A stretch of DNA of 64,000 bases from Hexactinellida sp. DTS-2022 (GCA_028753945.1 JAPNXP010000009.1:4960001-5024000), one strand, 5' to 3'. Positions 46,875 to 57,902 are shown, counted from the first letter of the stretch. Translations and numbers: made by a program. The notes: generated by a model not told the origin, from the sequence alone.

Positions 46875-48001
46875 GTTTCAATGGCCCGAATGGGTTACCG
46901 CTACAAAAGATTGTTTTGACTTTGTCTGTAGCAATGAAAAATTGAACCAAGAGGAAACCCTTGGGAATTATTAAATCTTTTAAAGACACCAATCACGGAA
47001 GAGAAGAAAATTGTGATTATGGAGCAGTACATTTGAGTGAGGTATTGTGCTAATGAATACCTTAAGGGGACTCCTAATACTTCTGCTGAAGAGTTATGGT
47101 ATTATTTGTGCACAACTGAGGAGGTATATAAGGGACGGGAAGATATATTTCAGGTGGCTGCCCAATTTCTCGTTCTTTCTTTCAATGAATGCATAGTGGA
47201 AAGTTATTTTTCTGCTATCGTAGAAGTACATGGAAACTTATCACGCCCTCGACTGTCAGCAGAAACTGCTTCCATGATCACCTTCATTCAGAGGAATGGC
47301 CCTGATCCAATTAAGTCAGAGGCGATCGTACGGGCTGCAGTGAAGAGACTTGGTGCGAAGTTCATCTCTGATCAGTCTAAGTTTTTTACCAGTGCTGTGT
47401 TAGAGAGACGGCGGACCAATATAAACGCAGAGTGGTACATTACAGATATGAATTAGTTACACACATATATATTTTAGTTATTGAATTACTCAATCTATAT
47501 TTTCGTATTTACTTTTAGTTTTCAAATACAAATATTGATATATTAAGTACACCAATTTTGCAATTGGGGCGAAAGTCTCCACAGTAAGGTTTTTTGAAAA
47601 ATATTTGGTTCCCGTAAGCCCAGAAATAAATGCGCACCCTGTTGGTGGCTTAACTAATCTACCATAAATTGTGAATAATTTGACTCTGTGTAGATTATAT
47701 TTTTCGTTGCATCATTTGTATTAACATTATTGTTGTTTTACAGCATCAGAACTTTGTCAAGTCATCAGTGGTTTTTTAAACCGGCAGTTGTTTATTCTTT
47801 AGCCCCAGAAAAAGTGAGCTGGTGGCTTAATTAGCCACCAGCTCAATTTTTAATTAATTAATTTTCTTATCATATTATATCTTCTGCTTGAGTTGTTCAA
47901 AATTGATAATGTCCATAGCTGATTGCTGTGTAGAAGTTCGAGATTCATGATGTTGCTAACTGCTTCGAGGGGATTATCAGGAGGTGGGCAAAAAATGTCG
48001 T

Positions 48002-51000
48002 TTATTCCTTCGATATCATATCATCTAGTGGATCTGTGAGTTCAGAGAAAATCGATTCTTCCAAATCAAAGTCTTCCTCATCGTTGGTATGCAGGTCGTT
48101 AATGGTGGACAAGAGATATTGATGCCGGGACTCTCTTCCCCACATAACCTTGTATGGAGTTTGTCCGAGGGATCTTTTCTTGCAGGAGTTGATTGTAAAC
48201 ACAGCCTGTTCAGCAGTTTGGACCAATGATCCCCTATCTGGCTCTCCATTTTAATCAGTTTTCTATATGGATAATTCGTAAATGGGTCTTAAAATTATAT
48301 TACAAAATACTAACTGTTTCAAAATCTTGTTGTGCGGTTCGACTAAGCCGTTAGCCATCTGGTGGTAAGCACGAGTGCTACGATTGTATATACCCAATTT
48401 CTGGTTGAATTCCTTAATTATCTGTTAAATACAATAAATAAATACAAATAACAATACATACTATAATGTTAGTGTGTAAAATTAGATAATTATCACTAAT
48501 CTAACAAACAGTATTACATTATACTACTCACATTGCTTGTGAACTCTTTGCCCTGGTCGTGCTGGATAATATCAGGCGTGAACTACGTTATAATAAGGCC
48601 TATTCAGTGTTATCAAAATGTGGACTATGGATACTGTGACTTTTTGAGTTTATGAGATAATTAACTCGTATTCCGTAAATGGTACTGAGCTCATAAACTC
48701 AAAAAGTATCAAAGTAAGGCATAGAAAATGTACTATCGATAAATAGGAAGTCACCTATTGCGGATAGATAGGCGTAGCAGGGCCGTAGCCACTGGTCAGG
48801 TTGGTCAGGTTTCAACCTGACCACTTTTGGTTGTTGAATTTCCCAATATGGCACCACTCGGTCAGGTTGGTCAGATTAACCTTAAGGTTCAGGTATACTC
48901 TAGAGCACTTCTACCAAAACTATTTACCCGAATTAATTAAATTTTTTACAGCGGATTTACTTCATCTTCTAACCGGCAAAAATGCAATAATATTCGAACT
49001 AGGTAACTCAGTGAAAAATATTTTTTCTAGAAAATCGTATTTTGCGGAACGGATAGGTTTTTTCCTGCTAATGATTAGGAGTAGATTGTTGCTGCATTGC
49101 ATTAAGAAACTCCTAAACTATCATATGAGTGCAAGAATTCTTTTAATCACGTATGAGTCAAATTTTTCATCAATAAATGTGGACATCACTTTTTTCATCA
49201 TCAATAAATTAAATAAAAATAAAAATAAAAGTTACAAATGAAATCGCTACACTCATATGATAGAACTAATTGAGATCTGTCCAAAACCGTTGAGATTTTG
49301 TTTCTAGGTGGTATATGAGTCATAAAATGACTTCCGCAATGGCAATAATTGTGTTTGGAGATAGCGAGGTTTGAAAAAAAGTGTCCCCTATGGCAGTGGC
49401 TTAGGTAGAGGACACTAAAAAGTCTGTATCATTGAGAGTTTTCAATATTCTTCTATAATATTTGAAATTAAGATGCGATATATGCTGTTCTATCCAAATA
49501 TAAGATAAAACCTATATGTGGCAATGTCCCGAAATTATCAAGTTTCCATGGTATACTGCAACCGGCAACCAAAACCAGAACCCCAATATTTCTTTCAAAA
49601 CTCGAAGTGAGTCAAACTGGAGAAATAATTGGAATTTTTCTTTGAAATTTCGTCAAAGTCCACATGGGTATCCACACAATCCGAAAATGCAATAAAAACG
49701 AGATTTACCATATTTTGGGGTTTATCGAAATTTTGGGATTTTGTAGAGTATACCTGAACCTTAACACTCGGTCAGGTTGGCCAGATTAACCTGGCCACTC
49801 GGTCAGGTTGGCCAGATTAACCTGGCCACTCGGTCAGGTTGGCCAGATTAACCTGGCCACTCGGTCAGGTTGGCCAGATTAACCTGACCACTCGGTCAGG
49901 TTGGTCAGATTAACCTTACCACTCGGTCAGGTTGGCCAGATTAACCTGGCCACTCGGTCAAGTTGGCCAGATTAACCTGGCCACTCGGTCAGGTTGGTCA
50001 AGTTAACCTGATCACTTTGATTTTGGTGGCTACGGCCCTGCGTAGTCTAGTTTACATAACCATTATAGTTTTGGTGTTATGGCTCATTTTAGGAAATATC
50101 CATTTGCCTGACAACCGAGGAATGTGTCAACATTCCTATTATAATTTTGATATATTTTATTTAACTAGGTCTGGGTATCATCATGTACCAATGTTGAACA
50201 TATATAACGCATTAAACTGTGTTAAAACAGGGCTTTAGAAACATGATAATTCGTTCGAAAATTGACGATTACGTCATCAAATGATGACATATTTCAATTC
50301 TGAAAGGTTCTATATATCATATTCGGATGTTCCCATATAGTTACAAAACATATTCAGGTCTACCATTACTAATAATTGAGATAAAGAAGTGCCCTCTATT
50401 TTACAATGGCCTTCGACAGTATCCATAGTCCACATTTTGATAACACTGAATAGGCCTTATTATAACGTAGGTCACGTATAAGGTAATCCCATATTGAGAT
50501 AGATGTCCTTCAGATTCTGAATAACTTCTTGTGAAGTCTTAGTCTTGAGAGGGCGTACTGCAACATATTTGCTCAGGTAGCCAGGGGCGGATCCAGGGGG
50601 GGTTTAGGGAATTGCAACCCCCCCTTTTGTGTTGAGTGGTAACTCTATCGCATTACATTGTGAGTTTCCATTCTACCACAGATACTTGTGCTGCACCTCA
50701 TGATAAGAAACACACTCTTACAAAGTTCACCGATTAGCTATAGGATGTATGTTTATATTGTGTATGTTCTTGTGCTATTAATTTTAACCAAACATTAGAT
50801 TCATATTCATATATCTAAACTAGTACAGTTCAAACCGGTTTTTTCTAACCATTTCTTTTCAGATAAAAATAGTAAGAAAAGACCGATAGTTAGAAAAAAC
50901 CGATGAAAAATACAGTATAGTTGGAATTTCTTACAAAATATTGCATTACTAATAGTTATAATAAACCGATAAGTTAGAATAACCCGAGTTAGAATAAACC

Positions 51001-53618
51001 GGTTTCGACTGTATTTGGATAAGATAACTAACTTTCACAATAACGCTGTGATAGTAGTAAAAGAATCAATTGAATAACATAATAAAATTGGATAATAATA
51101 TAGTATGTTTGCTAGTCATAAAATGGCATCTAAAATCATCTCCAGATGTATAAGGGTCGAATTTTTTCTGGTGGACACGCCCCCCAGACCCCCCTTGGAA
51201 ATGCTCGCTTATATATTAACAACCCCCCTTTTAAAAAACTCTGGATCCGCCCCTGGGTAGCATAAAGTAGCTAGAATGTGTTTATAGTCGTCTTCACTCT
51301 CAGGGAGGTCGCTTATAAGGTCCATTCCTATATGTCTCCAGGTTTTAGAAGGAGGTGGTATTGGTTGGAGTTTCTTTTGCGGTTGGGGTGGCAAGGGGGC
51401 TGTCATCTGACATATATGGCAAGTCTTTACCTTGATAATATAAGAAAGCCATTACTATTATATCATTTAATATGTACTACTATGTTACAAAGCTAAGTGA
51501 CTAGTTTATAATCATTATGAATTTGCGTTTATTTTCCACTGAGATACAGCCACATTTCCTTATGTGCCACGTCCCACAAGTAGCACGTGACATAGACACA
51601 ATGCCACTTCATGGATAATTATTGGATAAACATTACTTAAAATCATAATGTTATGATATTTATAATTATACGAGCCCTTCGGTCTCGGTCGCTTTGCGAC
51701 GGATCGGTGCTTCGCACCTCAAGTTAACGGCCGCTATGCGGCCTTACTCATCACCCTTTCCACCAGGGATGATGTTATATACAGCCCTTCATACATTTTT
51801 GCATAGTTTCAATTTGTTCAGCTATAATACCCGTTGAAAGCAATCTTGTAGGTTAATTTTGAATTTTCATTAATTTGTTTACCTATTTTGTGTCAACAAC
51901 AACAACAAATATTCATATTAGAAATTTGTAAATGCGAAATTCGAATTCAGCATACTTGTTTACTCATTATAACATTTGTAACTTAGTCTCTATCTCAATT
52001 ATAAATGCGGTTTCTATTCCCCCATCACTCTAATACAACCGGACAAACAAACAAACACACAAACAACAATCGAGATTTAATAATATAAATAAAAGTCATT
52101 TGAGAGTAGTTTAATCCAGCAGGATTTATTACGCAAACGAGAGTATACTGTAAATTTAGAAATACAAATTCAGTTCATCAAATTGTTTTGGTGGATTAGT
52201 ATACATTTAGTCAGAATGCATCATAACATTTAAAATGATTCAAAATTAAAATAGCCCATTTGAATAATAAAAATAATAATGTTCAAATGAAACGAGATAG
52301 GTAGGAAAATTTATAAAGTATGATCAAAATACAGAAGTGGTACGGCCAAAGATGGACTATCCTTTATAATAATATCACGGTAAATGGCAAGTGGTCCGGC
52401 CATGACCGAACCACGTGCTGCTACCTAGGAAAGTATACCGGATAATTAAACTCACATATTATTTAACGTCTTGGGAAACGCCTGCCCATGTGTATCTTTG
52501 CTGAACTGAATGTAGGGTCGTATTTATTCCGGAATGACCGAAATCGTCATGGAACTTCTCATAGATGTTGTCCAACTCAGACTGCAATGGAACTGCAAAT
52601 CTGTTTCTGTGCCTTCCACTTTTACTCTCTAAAGGGAGAATCCAATTAAACCATGGGATATTAAAAATAATCTAGGGCAGGGGTCGGCAACCCTAGGCAC
52701 GCTAAGTGATTTTACTCAAACTCTTCCTTGTCGACGATTTACAGTTTTCTCTGTTTTTGTCAACCTAAACACATTAGTTTTAACTCCAATGAAGTGTATT
52801 CTTACCATTAAATACATAAGAGATAGAACTGTCATGGAAATTTTGGTCCGCTTGGAAAATTGGTACGGTGGACAAAGATTATCATGGATAAATTGTCACA
52901 ACCTGAAATTTTTTGTCCCACCATGGGATGGAATTAGTAACAAGTAGAGAATAAAGTGCTGAACTGTTTTAACGAGGTTTAAGCGCGTACTACTGGAAAA
53001 GAACTGATTAGTCGGGTTGGAGGGTCAGTCATGAGAGGAAGAAAGTACCAGGGCAAATATTTTCTGCATAAATAGTGCTAGAACCATTTTCCATGGAATA
53101 TTGTTCCTAGGACCATTTTTCCATGGAATCTAGGTCTCCGGACCTATTCTTTCGGGGAAATTTGCTCCGAGTGCCCATTATTCCATGCAAAAATGGTCCT
53201 ATGACCAAAGTTCAATGAAATACTCGTCCCGTGGGACGAAATATTTAAGACCAGGACAATTTTTCCATCGAATATTGGCCCACCGAACCAAATTAAGCTG
53301 GCAAATTGGTACGGGGGACAATTTTTTGGGACAAATTTTCCAGTGACAGTACTATGAGGATTATATTTGGCACGGAAGGTCATAAATATGTTGACATTAT
53401 AGGTAAACTGGCACACTTCATACAAAAGGTTGCCGGCCCCTGGTCTAGGGGAATAAGGAAGTCAATATTACCTTGAAAAGTCTGTTGGTATTTCCAATAA
53501 AATAGGAAGACAATCTTTTTTTGTAGTTCCATTTTGTCTGACGTGAAGCTTGAGATGCCTCAGGATACTTTTCTTCGCGAATAAAGTGAATGATTTCGTC
53601 ATATTCATTTGGATTCAT
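48002..53618 (-). CDS. KRBA2/Ginger-type integrase gene, six exons, split by insertions
   Basis: Leftward order of exons: 53618-53472 (start MNPNEYDEIIHFIREEKYPE, 49 codons, GTAATA donor); about 52628-52457 (HDDFGHSGINTTLHSVQQRY, an H2C2-type zinc region); 51430-51256 continuing at 50581-50475 (TCHICQ, WRHIGMDLISDLPE, then YLSKYVAVRPLKTKTSQEVI); 48578-48532 (HDQGKEFTSN); 48421-48315 (STRAYHQMANGLVEPHNKIL); about 48250-48002 (INSCKKRSLGQTPYKVMWGR). The D...D...E catalytic triad (GMDLI, HDQG, LVEPH) is present. Exons end in GTGAGT or GTTAGT donors with short introns (about 66-110 bp where intact). This is the intron-bearing integrase type known from vertebrate KRBA2 and Ginger2/TDD DNA transposons, not a gag-pol element. 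Two large MITEs lie inside coding exons, so it is not expected to work now. Confidence 0.75.
48778..50040. mobile_element. hAT-type MITE, 'ggtcaggttggccagattaa' theme
   Basis: The ends CAGGGCCGTAGCCACTGG and (inverted) CAGGGCCGTAGCCACCAAA are flanked by a 5-bp cgtag. The interior is nine units of 31 bp (cactcggtcaggttggccag...), one before the Kolobok MITE and eight at 49765-50012. Confidence 0.88.
48886..49760. mobile_element. Kolobok non-autonomous element with TTAA duplication
   Basis: The ends GGTTCAGGTATACTCTAGAG and (inverted) GGTTCAGGTATACTCTACAA are flanked by TTAA (48882-48885, 49761-49764). The left about 150 bp match 15595-15613 plus 16357-16470; the right about 680 bp match 17816-18480 inverted. 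It is a deletion product of the family at 15.6-19.3 kb. Confidence 0.9.
50582..51255. mobile_element. hAT-type MITE, CAGGGGCGGATCC ends, 6-bp duplication
   Basis: The ends CAGGGGCGGATCCAG match exactly in inverted orientation and are flanked by ggtagc (50576-50581, 51256-51261). It lies in an integrase exon. 'ccccccttt' tracts are near both ends. A pogo-like MITE is nested at 50824-51013. Confidence 0.92.
50824..51013. mobile_element. Pogo-like MITE, 'aaccggttt' theme
   Basis: The ends TACAGTTCAAACCGGTTTTT and (inverted) TACAGTCGAAACCGGTTTAT stand at TA. 'gttagaa(t/a)aaccg' words recur. Confidence 0.82.
51500..52320. mobile_element. Intron region with a hairpin train and retroposon tail
   Basis: 51671-51755 holds hairpin block 2 (cgagcccttcggtctcggtc, ggtgcttcgcacc, ggccgctatgcggcc). 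52030-52085 ends ccggacaaacaaacaaacac then caatcgagatttaataatat, a LINE/SINE-like 3' end that is the inverse of 7165-7230. Confidence 0.5.
52335..52430. repeat. Eroded 'ggtccggcc' MITE
   Basis: gtggtacggccaaagatgga and agtggtccggccatgaccga, ending accacgtgctgctacctagg, resemble 32248-32393. Confidence 0.5.
52679..53441. mobile_element. hAT MITE, CAGGGGTCGGCAACC ends, 'ggaccatttttccatgg' theme
   Basis: The ends CAGGGGTCGGCAACCCTAG and (inverted) CAGGGGCCGGCAACCTTTTG are flanked by atctaggg and gtctaggg (seven of eight). It lies in intron 1 of the integrase gene. The interior repeats 'ggaccatttttccatggaat' and variants around a core. Charlie-like. Confidence 0.88.
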
Positions 53619-53739
53619 TTCAAAATAAGAAAGGATTTGATTGTTTATTTGTTGTAAATGAATAAGACAATTAATGCATTATGCATATATTAAGTTTCTT
53701 ATATAGTTAATTAATTTGATAATAGTATAGGGTTTATCC

Positions 53740-54045
53740 ATATTATGATCTCAAAATCATAGTACGTATTCTTAAATTCATAATAAAAAGTAAAATAAGC
53801 CAAAAATTCCTTTTATAGCGTCTCAAAATATCACTGTAGATTTTCTAATAGCACATCCATGGTTTGCTAGTAGTAATGTCTCAAAATCTCACGCGTCTCA
53901 TTCTTAAATTAAATTCATAATAAAAAGTAAATAAGCCAAAAATTCCTTTTATAGTGTCTCAAAATATCACTGTATAATTTCTAATAGCACATCCATGGTT
54001 TGCTAATAGAAAGTCTCCGAATCTCACGCGTCTCAAAATATCATG
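53740..54045. repeat. Two-unit tandem repeat of about 134 bp
   Basis: 53768-53900 and 53901-54035 are near-identical units (attcttaaattcataataaa ... ctcacgcgtctc). Inverted relatives are at 42955-43150. Confidence 0.8.
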
Positions 54046-54640
54046 CAACAGGCCTAAAACAGTATTGTTACTTATTGATATCCCGTAATCCGTTAATGTT
54101 AGACACAGGAAATGTACTATTGTCGTATAGGAAGTTATATTTTGGGAGTCCAACGGTCATATTGGTTTATCGAAAATATCTGTTGAATGTAAGTTATGCG
54201 ATGTTCACACCTTTCCATATATGGATATATTGTCAAAATGTCGAGATCAGTTAACTTTATCCATATGAAATTTATAATTGGCGAATGGGAAATGGGAATT
54301 CATATTTAGGGACTCAGTAGATCACATTGATTTACCTAAGGCGTTCCCCTTAGCCTTTATTATTATTTTGGCACTCTCCATAGGAGGATTGCCCCGACCC
54401 TGTTTTGTAGTTAAGATAATTCTTACTTATCAGATATCTGTAATTATTTGTTTATTAAAAAATCTTGATAAGTTTCTTTCAAATCTATTCCTTTTTATTC
54501 TGACTAATCCTAATGATTATGATAAATAAATTCAGATAATAAATAATCCCATACATAATCCCATGCTCTGATCTCCTATCTTAACCTATCCAGGAAAATT
54601 ATTCAAACAGTCAAACAAGATAATACATTCCTATGATGTC
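54046..54640. other. No gene recognised
   Basis: Open frames at 54000-54254 and 54278-54529 show no family. The region may be the 5' side of the element at 54.6-56.0 kb. Confidence 0.35.
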
Positions 54641-54689
54641 AAATATATTAATAATACTAATTCAGTTGATCCTATATCTCCACACTTCC

Positions 54690-55717
54690 TCGTAACCAAC
54701 ATTGTCTTGACTTTATACCCAATTTCACCTATTATTTTAATCCACTTGAGGATTATACCTCTATTGATAGTGTCTCCTCAAAGAACTATGCTACAGTCCA
54801 AAACGAGTCCAATACGGAATCTAAGATCTCTTTTGAATTTTCATTAACTCAAGACAAATGGAGCCTTATATCTCCACATTACAGTAAAATAGATTAAGTA
54901 AGGAATGGACAAATGTTTTCAGTAAAAAGATATCAGTTGTGCATCCATATTGTGTCATTCAATATCTCTATCACCGTATTAACAAGAGTACTGCAACTCG
55001 AAACTTTCTTTATCCTGTAGTGAAGCAATTTGTAAGTTTAAGAAATGTATCAGGCTTAAAATTTTGATACGCGATATTCCTCATCTGGATGTCAGAAATA
55101 TTTCTGTTGAAGTCAATGTTACGGGAACTATTTCTGAACAACATTTTAATAATAAAATTTCGCATTCACGCAAATTATTTGGACTGGATAGGGAAAATGT
55201 TGTTGAGAAATTGGCCCAAAATTCAAAAAGTAATATTTATTATGACCAATTTGCTTGTTCTAAAAGCTTAGAAGTCGCTAAGCATGGGAATCTTAACTTT
55301 TTTAAATCTCAAGAGCTTCTTAGAAAAGTCAAATCTGAACATGAATCAAAGTGTAGATTTAGCGACGACATGTGGCAAGATATTTTCATTACTAAAAATA
55401 CTTATGAAAGCAATATTAAAGGGAATGCTATAGATGGGTATATTCAAAGTGTTCCTCAATGCCCTGTTGTAGTTCATATACACAGCGAGGAACAGATACT
55501 TCTCATTAGAAAACTACAAGCTAATAATTTGATGTTGCATTTAGATGCGACTGGCTCCGTTGTAAGAAAGATTGACAAATTCCATAAAAAGATTCTGTAT
55601 TATGTCTTAGTAGTAAGACATCCGGAAGCCCAAATTAGTCCATTACCACTTGCAGAGATGCTAAGTAGTGACCATACTAGCGTTGAAATTAATCATTTCC
55701 TCAACAAATGGTATTAA
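54690..55717 (+). pseudogene. DDE-type transposase of uncertain superfamily
   Basis: 54700-54890 reads DFIPNFTYYFNPLEDYTSID and FEFSLTQDKWSLISPHYSKI, followed after a frame change by EWTNVFSKKISVVHPYCVIQ and ATRNFLYPVVKQF. The open frame 55064-55717 has IRDIPHLDVRNISVEVNVTG, a central helical part, then SVPQCPVVVHIHSEEQILLI, LMLHLDATGSVVRKIDKF, ILYYVLVVRHPEAQISPLPL and EMLSSDHTSVEINHFLNKW. 'HLDATGSVV' followed by 'YY.LV' and 'PLAEMLSS.H' looks like the first part of an RNase H-like core of a MULE-related transposase. I do not recognise the exact superfamily. The frame then runs into terminal repeat T, so the C-terminal half is missing. At least one frame change. Confidence 0.5.
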
Positions 55718-55732
55718 AATGTGAAAATGAGT

Positions 55733-55995
55733 CAAATTGGCACCTCAATCGGATCATGTATCACTAAGTTATAGGGCACACGGTTTTCAGAAACCAGTTT
55801 TTTTGTCAAAATTTAGCAATATTTGCTATGTCAGTGTCTGGTGTAGAGGTGTTAGGGAGCGTTCTACTTAAAATGACAGAAACCTCCTAGGCTGAAATCA
55901 TCTGAGTCCAAATGGCACCTCAATCGGATCATGTATCAGTAAGTTATAGGGTGTTAAGTTGCACACGGTTTTTTCAAAGCTAACTTCACAATCAT
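55733..55995. repeat. Terminal-region repeat T, copy 2
   Basis: Inverted copy of 42203-42540, including both internal units (caatcggatcatgtatca, twice). It lies 16 bp after the transposase stop, so it is probably the transposon's right terminal region. Confidence 0.75.
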
Positions 55996-56311
55996 ACAAA
56001 AGTCCGCATTCACGAACTCATGTCAAATAAGGTTATTTTATATAGTCGTTATCAGAATAGTGTGCTCAGTCGAAAGATGGGTCACTCGGTGGGGTTGCTA
56101 TCATATTGAGAATGTAATGTTCAACATTCCACCGTTGTCAAGAAAACTTTTTTAACCTAATATGGTCATGTGACCGCTTTAATTAACGGAAATTCCAGCT
56201 GCTTACGAATATCTTATTTCTAGATTGGATTAAGTATCACTTTAATAGTTATATTACATTTAGTGCTCTACAGGAGCACCAAAGAATTAACTAGAGAAAA
56301 GAGAGGTAAAG

Positions 56312-56530
56312 CAAGGTTAAAACGCTCGAACCTAATATCAGTATTCATGAATAGTTGTCCTACCGAATACGAATACGAATACTGATATTCGGTTGAGTAA
56401 CCGAATACGAACTGATATTTGGTTGAGTAACCGAATACGAATACTGATATCAGGTTGGTAACAAAATATCAACTATTCGGCAAATAATATTCGGTTCAAC
56501 TAAATATATTAGTAATCGGTTTCAACCTTG
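56312..56530. mobile_element. MITE, 'ccgaatacgaatactgatat' theme
   Basis: The ends CAAGGTTAAAACGCTCG and (inverted) CAAGGTTGAAACCGATTAC. 'cgaatactgatattcggttg' words repeat five times. No clear duplication. Confidence 0.6.
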
Positions 56531-56557
56531 AGGTCGGAGAAAGGTTGAAGTCAGAAT

Positions 56558-56735
56558 AAGCTCGCAAGAAATTGGGCTGATTTCTTACGTGAACCAACTA
56601 ATAAACAAGAACTGTTTGCATTTCTTTCCAACAAGATTGCCAATGTAGATTGTCCCGGAGGCAAGTAAATAATCATCACGACTGGTGCCACAGCTATTCT
56701 TCGAGGAAGTGATCGTTATATGGCACGATGTTATA
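56558..56735 (+). pseudogene. Transposon-associated protein fragment
   Basis: Plus-strand reading KLARNWADFLREPTNKQELF AFLSNKIANVDCPGGK, a stop, IIITTGATAILRGSDRYMAR C. This resembles a recurrent uncharacterised protein of animal transposons ('NW.DFLR...NK.ELF.FLS'). It is short, with one in-frame stop. Confidence 0.45.
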
Positions 56736-57079
56736 AGTGATATTTAATCCAATCTAAAAATAAGATATTCGTAATCAGCATTGAATTTCCGTTAATTAGA
56801 GGGGTTACATGACCATATTATATTAAAAAGTTTCCTTGACAACGGTGGAATGTTGAACATTCCGTGTCAATTGTGGGAACTAGACACCTAGTACAGCTAT
56901 GGAGAAAGGCATTCTGTAAATGGATCAACAGCATGGTGTCAGCTTCCCCATGATTGGTTAATGATTAGCTAATAAAAAGTAATAAAGTGAGAATTGTGTG
57001 AATACTGTAATGGTATACCAAAATTATGGTCGTACCATGTAACTAAAAATATTGCTTCTCACAGTTAGAACTACAAAAT

Positions 57080-57624
57080 TATGTGCATTTCCAACGCGCT
57101 TTTCTGCACGCGCATCTAACGCCACAGTCACTTATACTCTTGAAGCTACATTTACTAATTCAATGCATGCCACAGGTAAACTGTTCCATACAGGAACCCA
57201 TAATTGGGTTTAATCATCAACAATTCAGCCCAGAGATGCAGCGGTCTGGACGGGACCTCCGGGCCTGATGTCGGTCTGGTCCGCTTATTTTCAAGTGCGG
57301 TCTGGACCGGTCCAGACCGATCCAATATTTTGATCATAAGGTCCGACCGGTCCTGACTGTCCAGAAAAAATCATGATTGTCGGGTCCGGTCCAGAAATTT
57401 CCGGACCGCTGCATCTCTGGTCCAGCCCCAACCTTCTGGTGTAGGTACCCGTTGTTCAATTTGCTCACTAGTGCACCATATTCTAGACTGATATTCAACT
57501 CGTTTTGATGTTGTAGTAGTGCATCCCGGGTAAGGGTAAGCGGTATTCTCTCCATTGTTTTCCCCTGATAAAACATTCCTTTTCTTGCTTCATCCACATA
57601 CTGCAAATTACTTGCCATTCTCAA
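57080..57624 (-). pseudogene. Cys-rich (CxC) transposon-associated protein fragment
   Basis: The minus strand reads MASNLQYVDEARKGMFYQGK, TLTRDALLQHQNELNISLEY GALVSKLNNGYLHQ, is cut by a MITE, and then, with frame changes, PVACIELVN and SDCGVRCACRKARWKCT. The last is the C.C.C..A...C tail of an uncharacterised transposon protein. It is probably related to the scrap at 56558, in the opposite orientation. Confidence 0.5.
57231..57419. mobile_element. hAT MITE, 'ggtccggacc' theme
   Basis: The ends CAGAGATGCAGCGGTCTGG and (inverted) CAGAGATGCAGCGGTCCGG are flanked by attcagcc and gtccagcc (six of eight). 'ggtctggaccggtccagacc' words fill it. It interrupts the CxC protein. Confidence 0.85.
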
Positions 57625-57629
57625 AATGA

Positions 57630-57850
57630 TAGTAACCCCACCGAGTGATCCATCTTTCGACTTTTGTGCGAATAGTATTAAAGTGACAATTTTTACAATG
57701 CATGATGGAGATCATAATGTATCCGGCGGAAGTGGATCCTACCAAAAATCGAGTGCCCAAGCAATGGTCTGTACGTGGAAATAATTTGGTGCTTTGGTCC
57801 GGGATGTCCACATCCATCCAAAATATGGGCTTAAGCTTGCCCTACTACTT
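57630..57850 (-). repeat. Dispersed repeat R2, copy 2 (without the MITEs)
   Basis: Reverse complement of 41250-42204 minus its two MITEs. It gives the unoccupied sites. Confidence 0.75.
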
Positions 57851-57902
57851 GGTTTAATCCATCCAAAATATGGGCTTAAGCTGCCCTACTACTTGGTTTA
57901 AT
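57813..57902 (+). repeat. Two-unit tandem duplication, about 45 bp
   Basis: ccatccaaaatatgggctta ... cttggtttaat stands twice, differing by one base. Confidence 0.85.

Larger units (their letters stand above)
44311..47456 (+). pseudogene. hAT-type transposase with BED/C2H2-like fingers
   Basis: In order: HEKLKCTICQST ... ERRNMEVHISSKH (finger); a Ser/Thr-rich linker (44389-45060); LKGSIKRHLELQSHVEQ (second finger); FCRSLLPLLRNEICSKMI and FLTADKAKIAKD (RNase H-like start, 45295-45702); DLFAGFAADGAYIRNLVIFK ... LWDLAHRLELAAED ... LFSETRFVEYVHRSYQSILS (45723-46331); after a GT-AG intron (46328-46429) KYEIPINLTPNSKLRENVIE; and a C-terminal dimerisation segment (47037-47456) with LSFNECIVESYFSAI. 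The overall order is that of hAT-like C17orf113/ZNF862-type proteins. Breaks seen: a stop near 44374, frame changes between 45058-45295, at about 45702-45720 and at about 46970-47037, plus a 185-bp MITE. Confidence 0.72.
43933..47853 (+). mobile_element. hAT element of the CAGTGCTCGACAAA family, with transposase gene
   Basis: The left end CAGTGCTCGACAAATTAGG and the right subterminal region (ccagaaaaagtgag(c)tggtggctta, 47805-47850) match the two ends of the 300-bp MITE at 13728-14027. The outermost right bases are lost. It encloses a plus-strand transposase at 44311-47456. It is thus the long relative of that MITE, now inactive. Confidence 0.85.
48579..50474. mobile_element. Inverted-repeat element inside the integrase gene, 'ctacgttataataaggcct' ends
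   Basis: The ends TGAACTACGTTATAATAAGG and (inverted) TGACCTACGTTATAATAAGG continue as inverted repeats for about 55 bp (tgttatcaaaatgtggacta). CG stands outside both ends, a possible 2-bp duplication. It carries a hAT-type MITE (48778-50040), which carries a Kolobok MITE (48886-49760). A partial relative is at 35984. Confidence 0.8.
56114..56862. mobile_element. Inverted-repeat element with roughly 140-bp arms
   Basis: The left arm (56120-56263: aatgttcaacattccaccgt ... tattacatt) and right arm (56725-56862) are inverted. A themed MITE (56312-56530) and a coding scrap (56558-56735) lie inside. Confidence 0.65.

Noticed and set aside
49765-50012. Eight regular 31-bp repeats resembling a CRISPR array
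   Set aside because: The units are contiguous with no spacers and lie inside a MITE in an animal genome; it is a tandem array.
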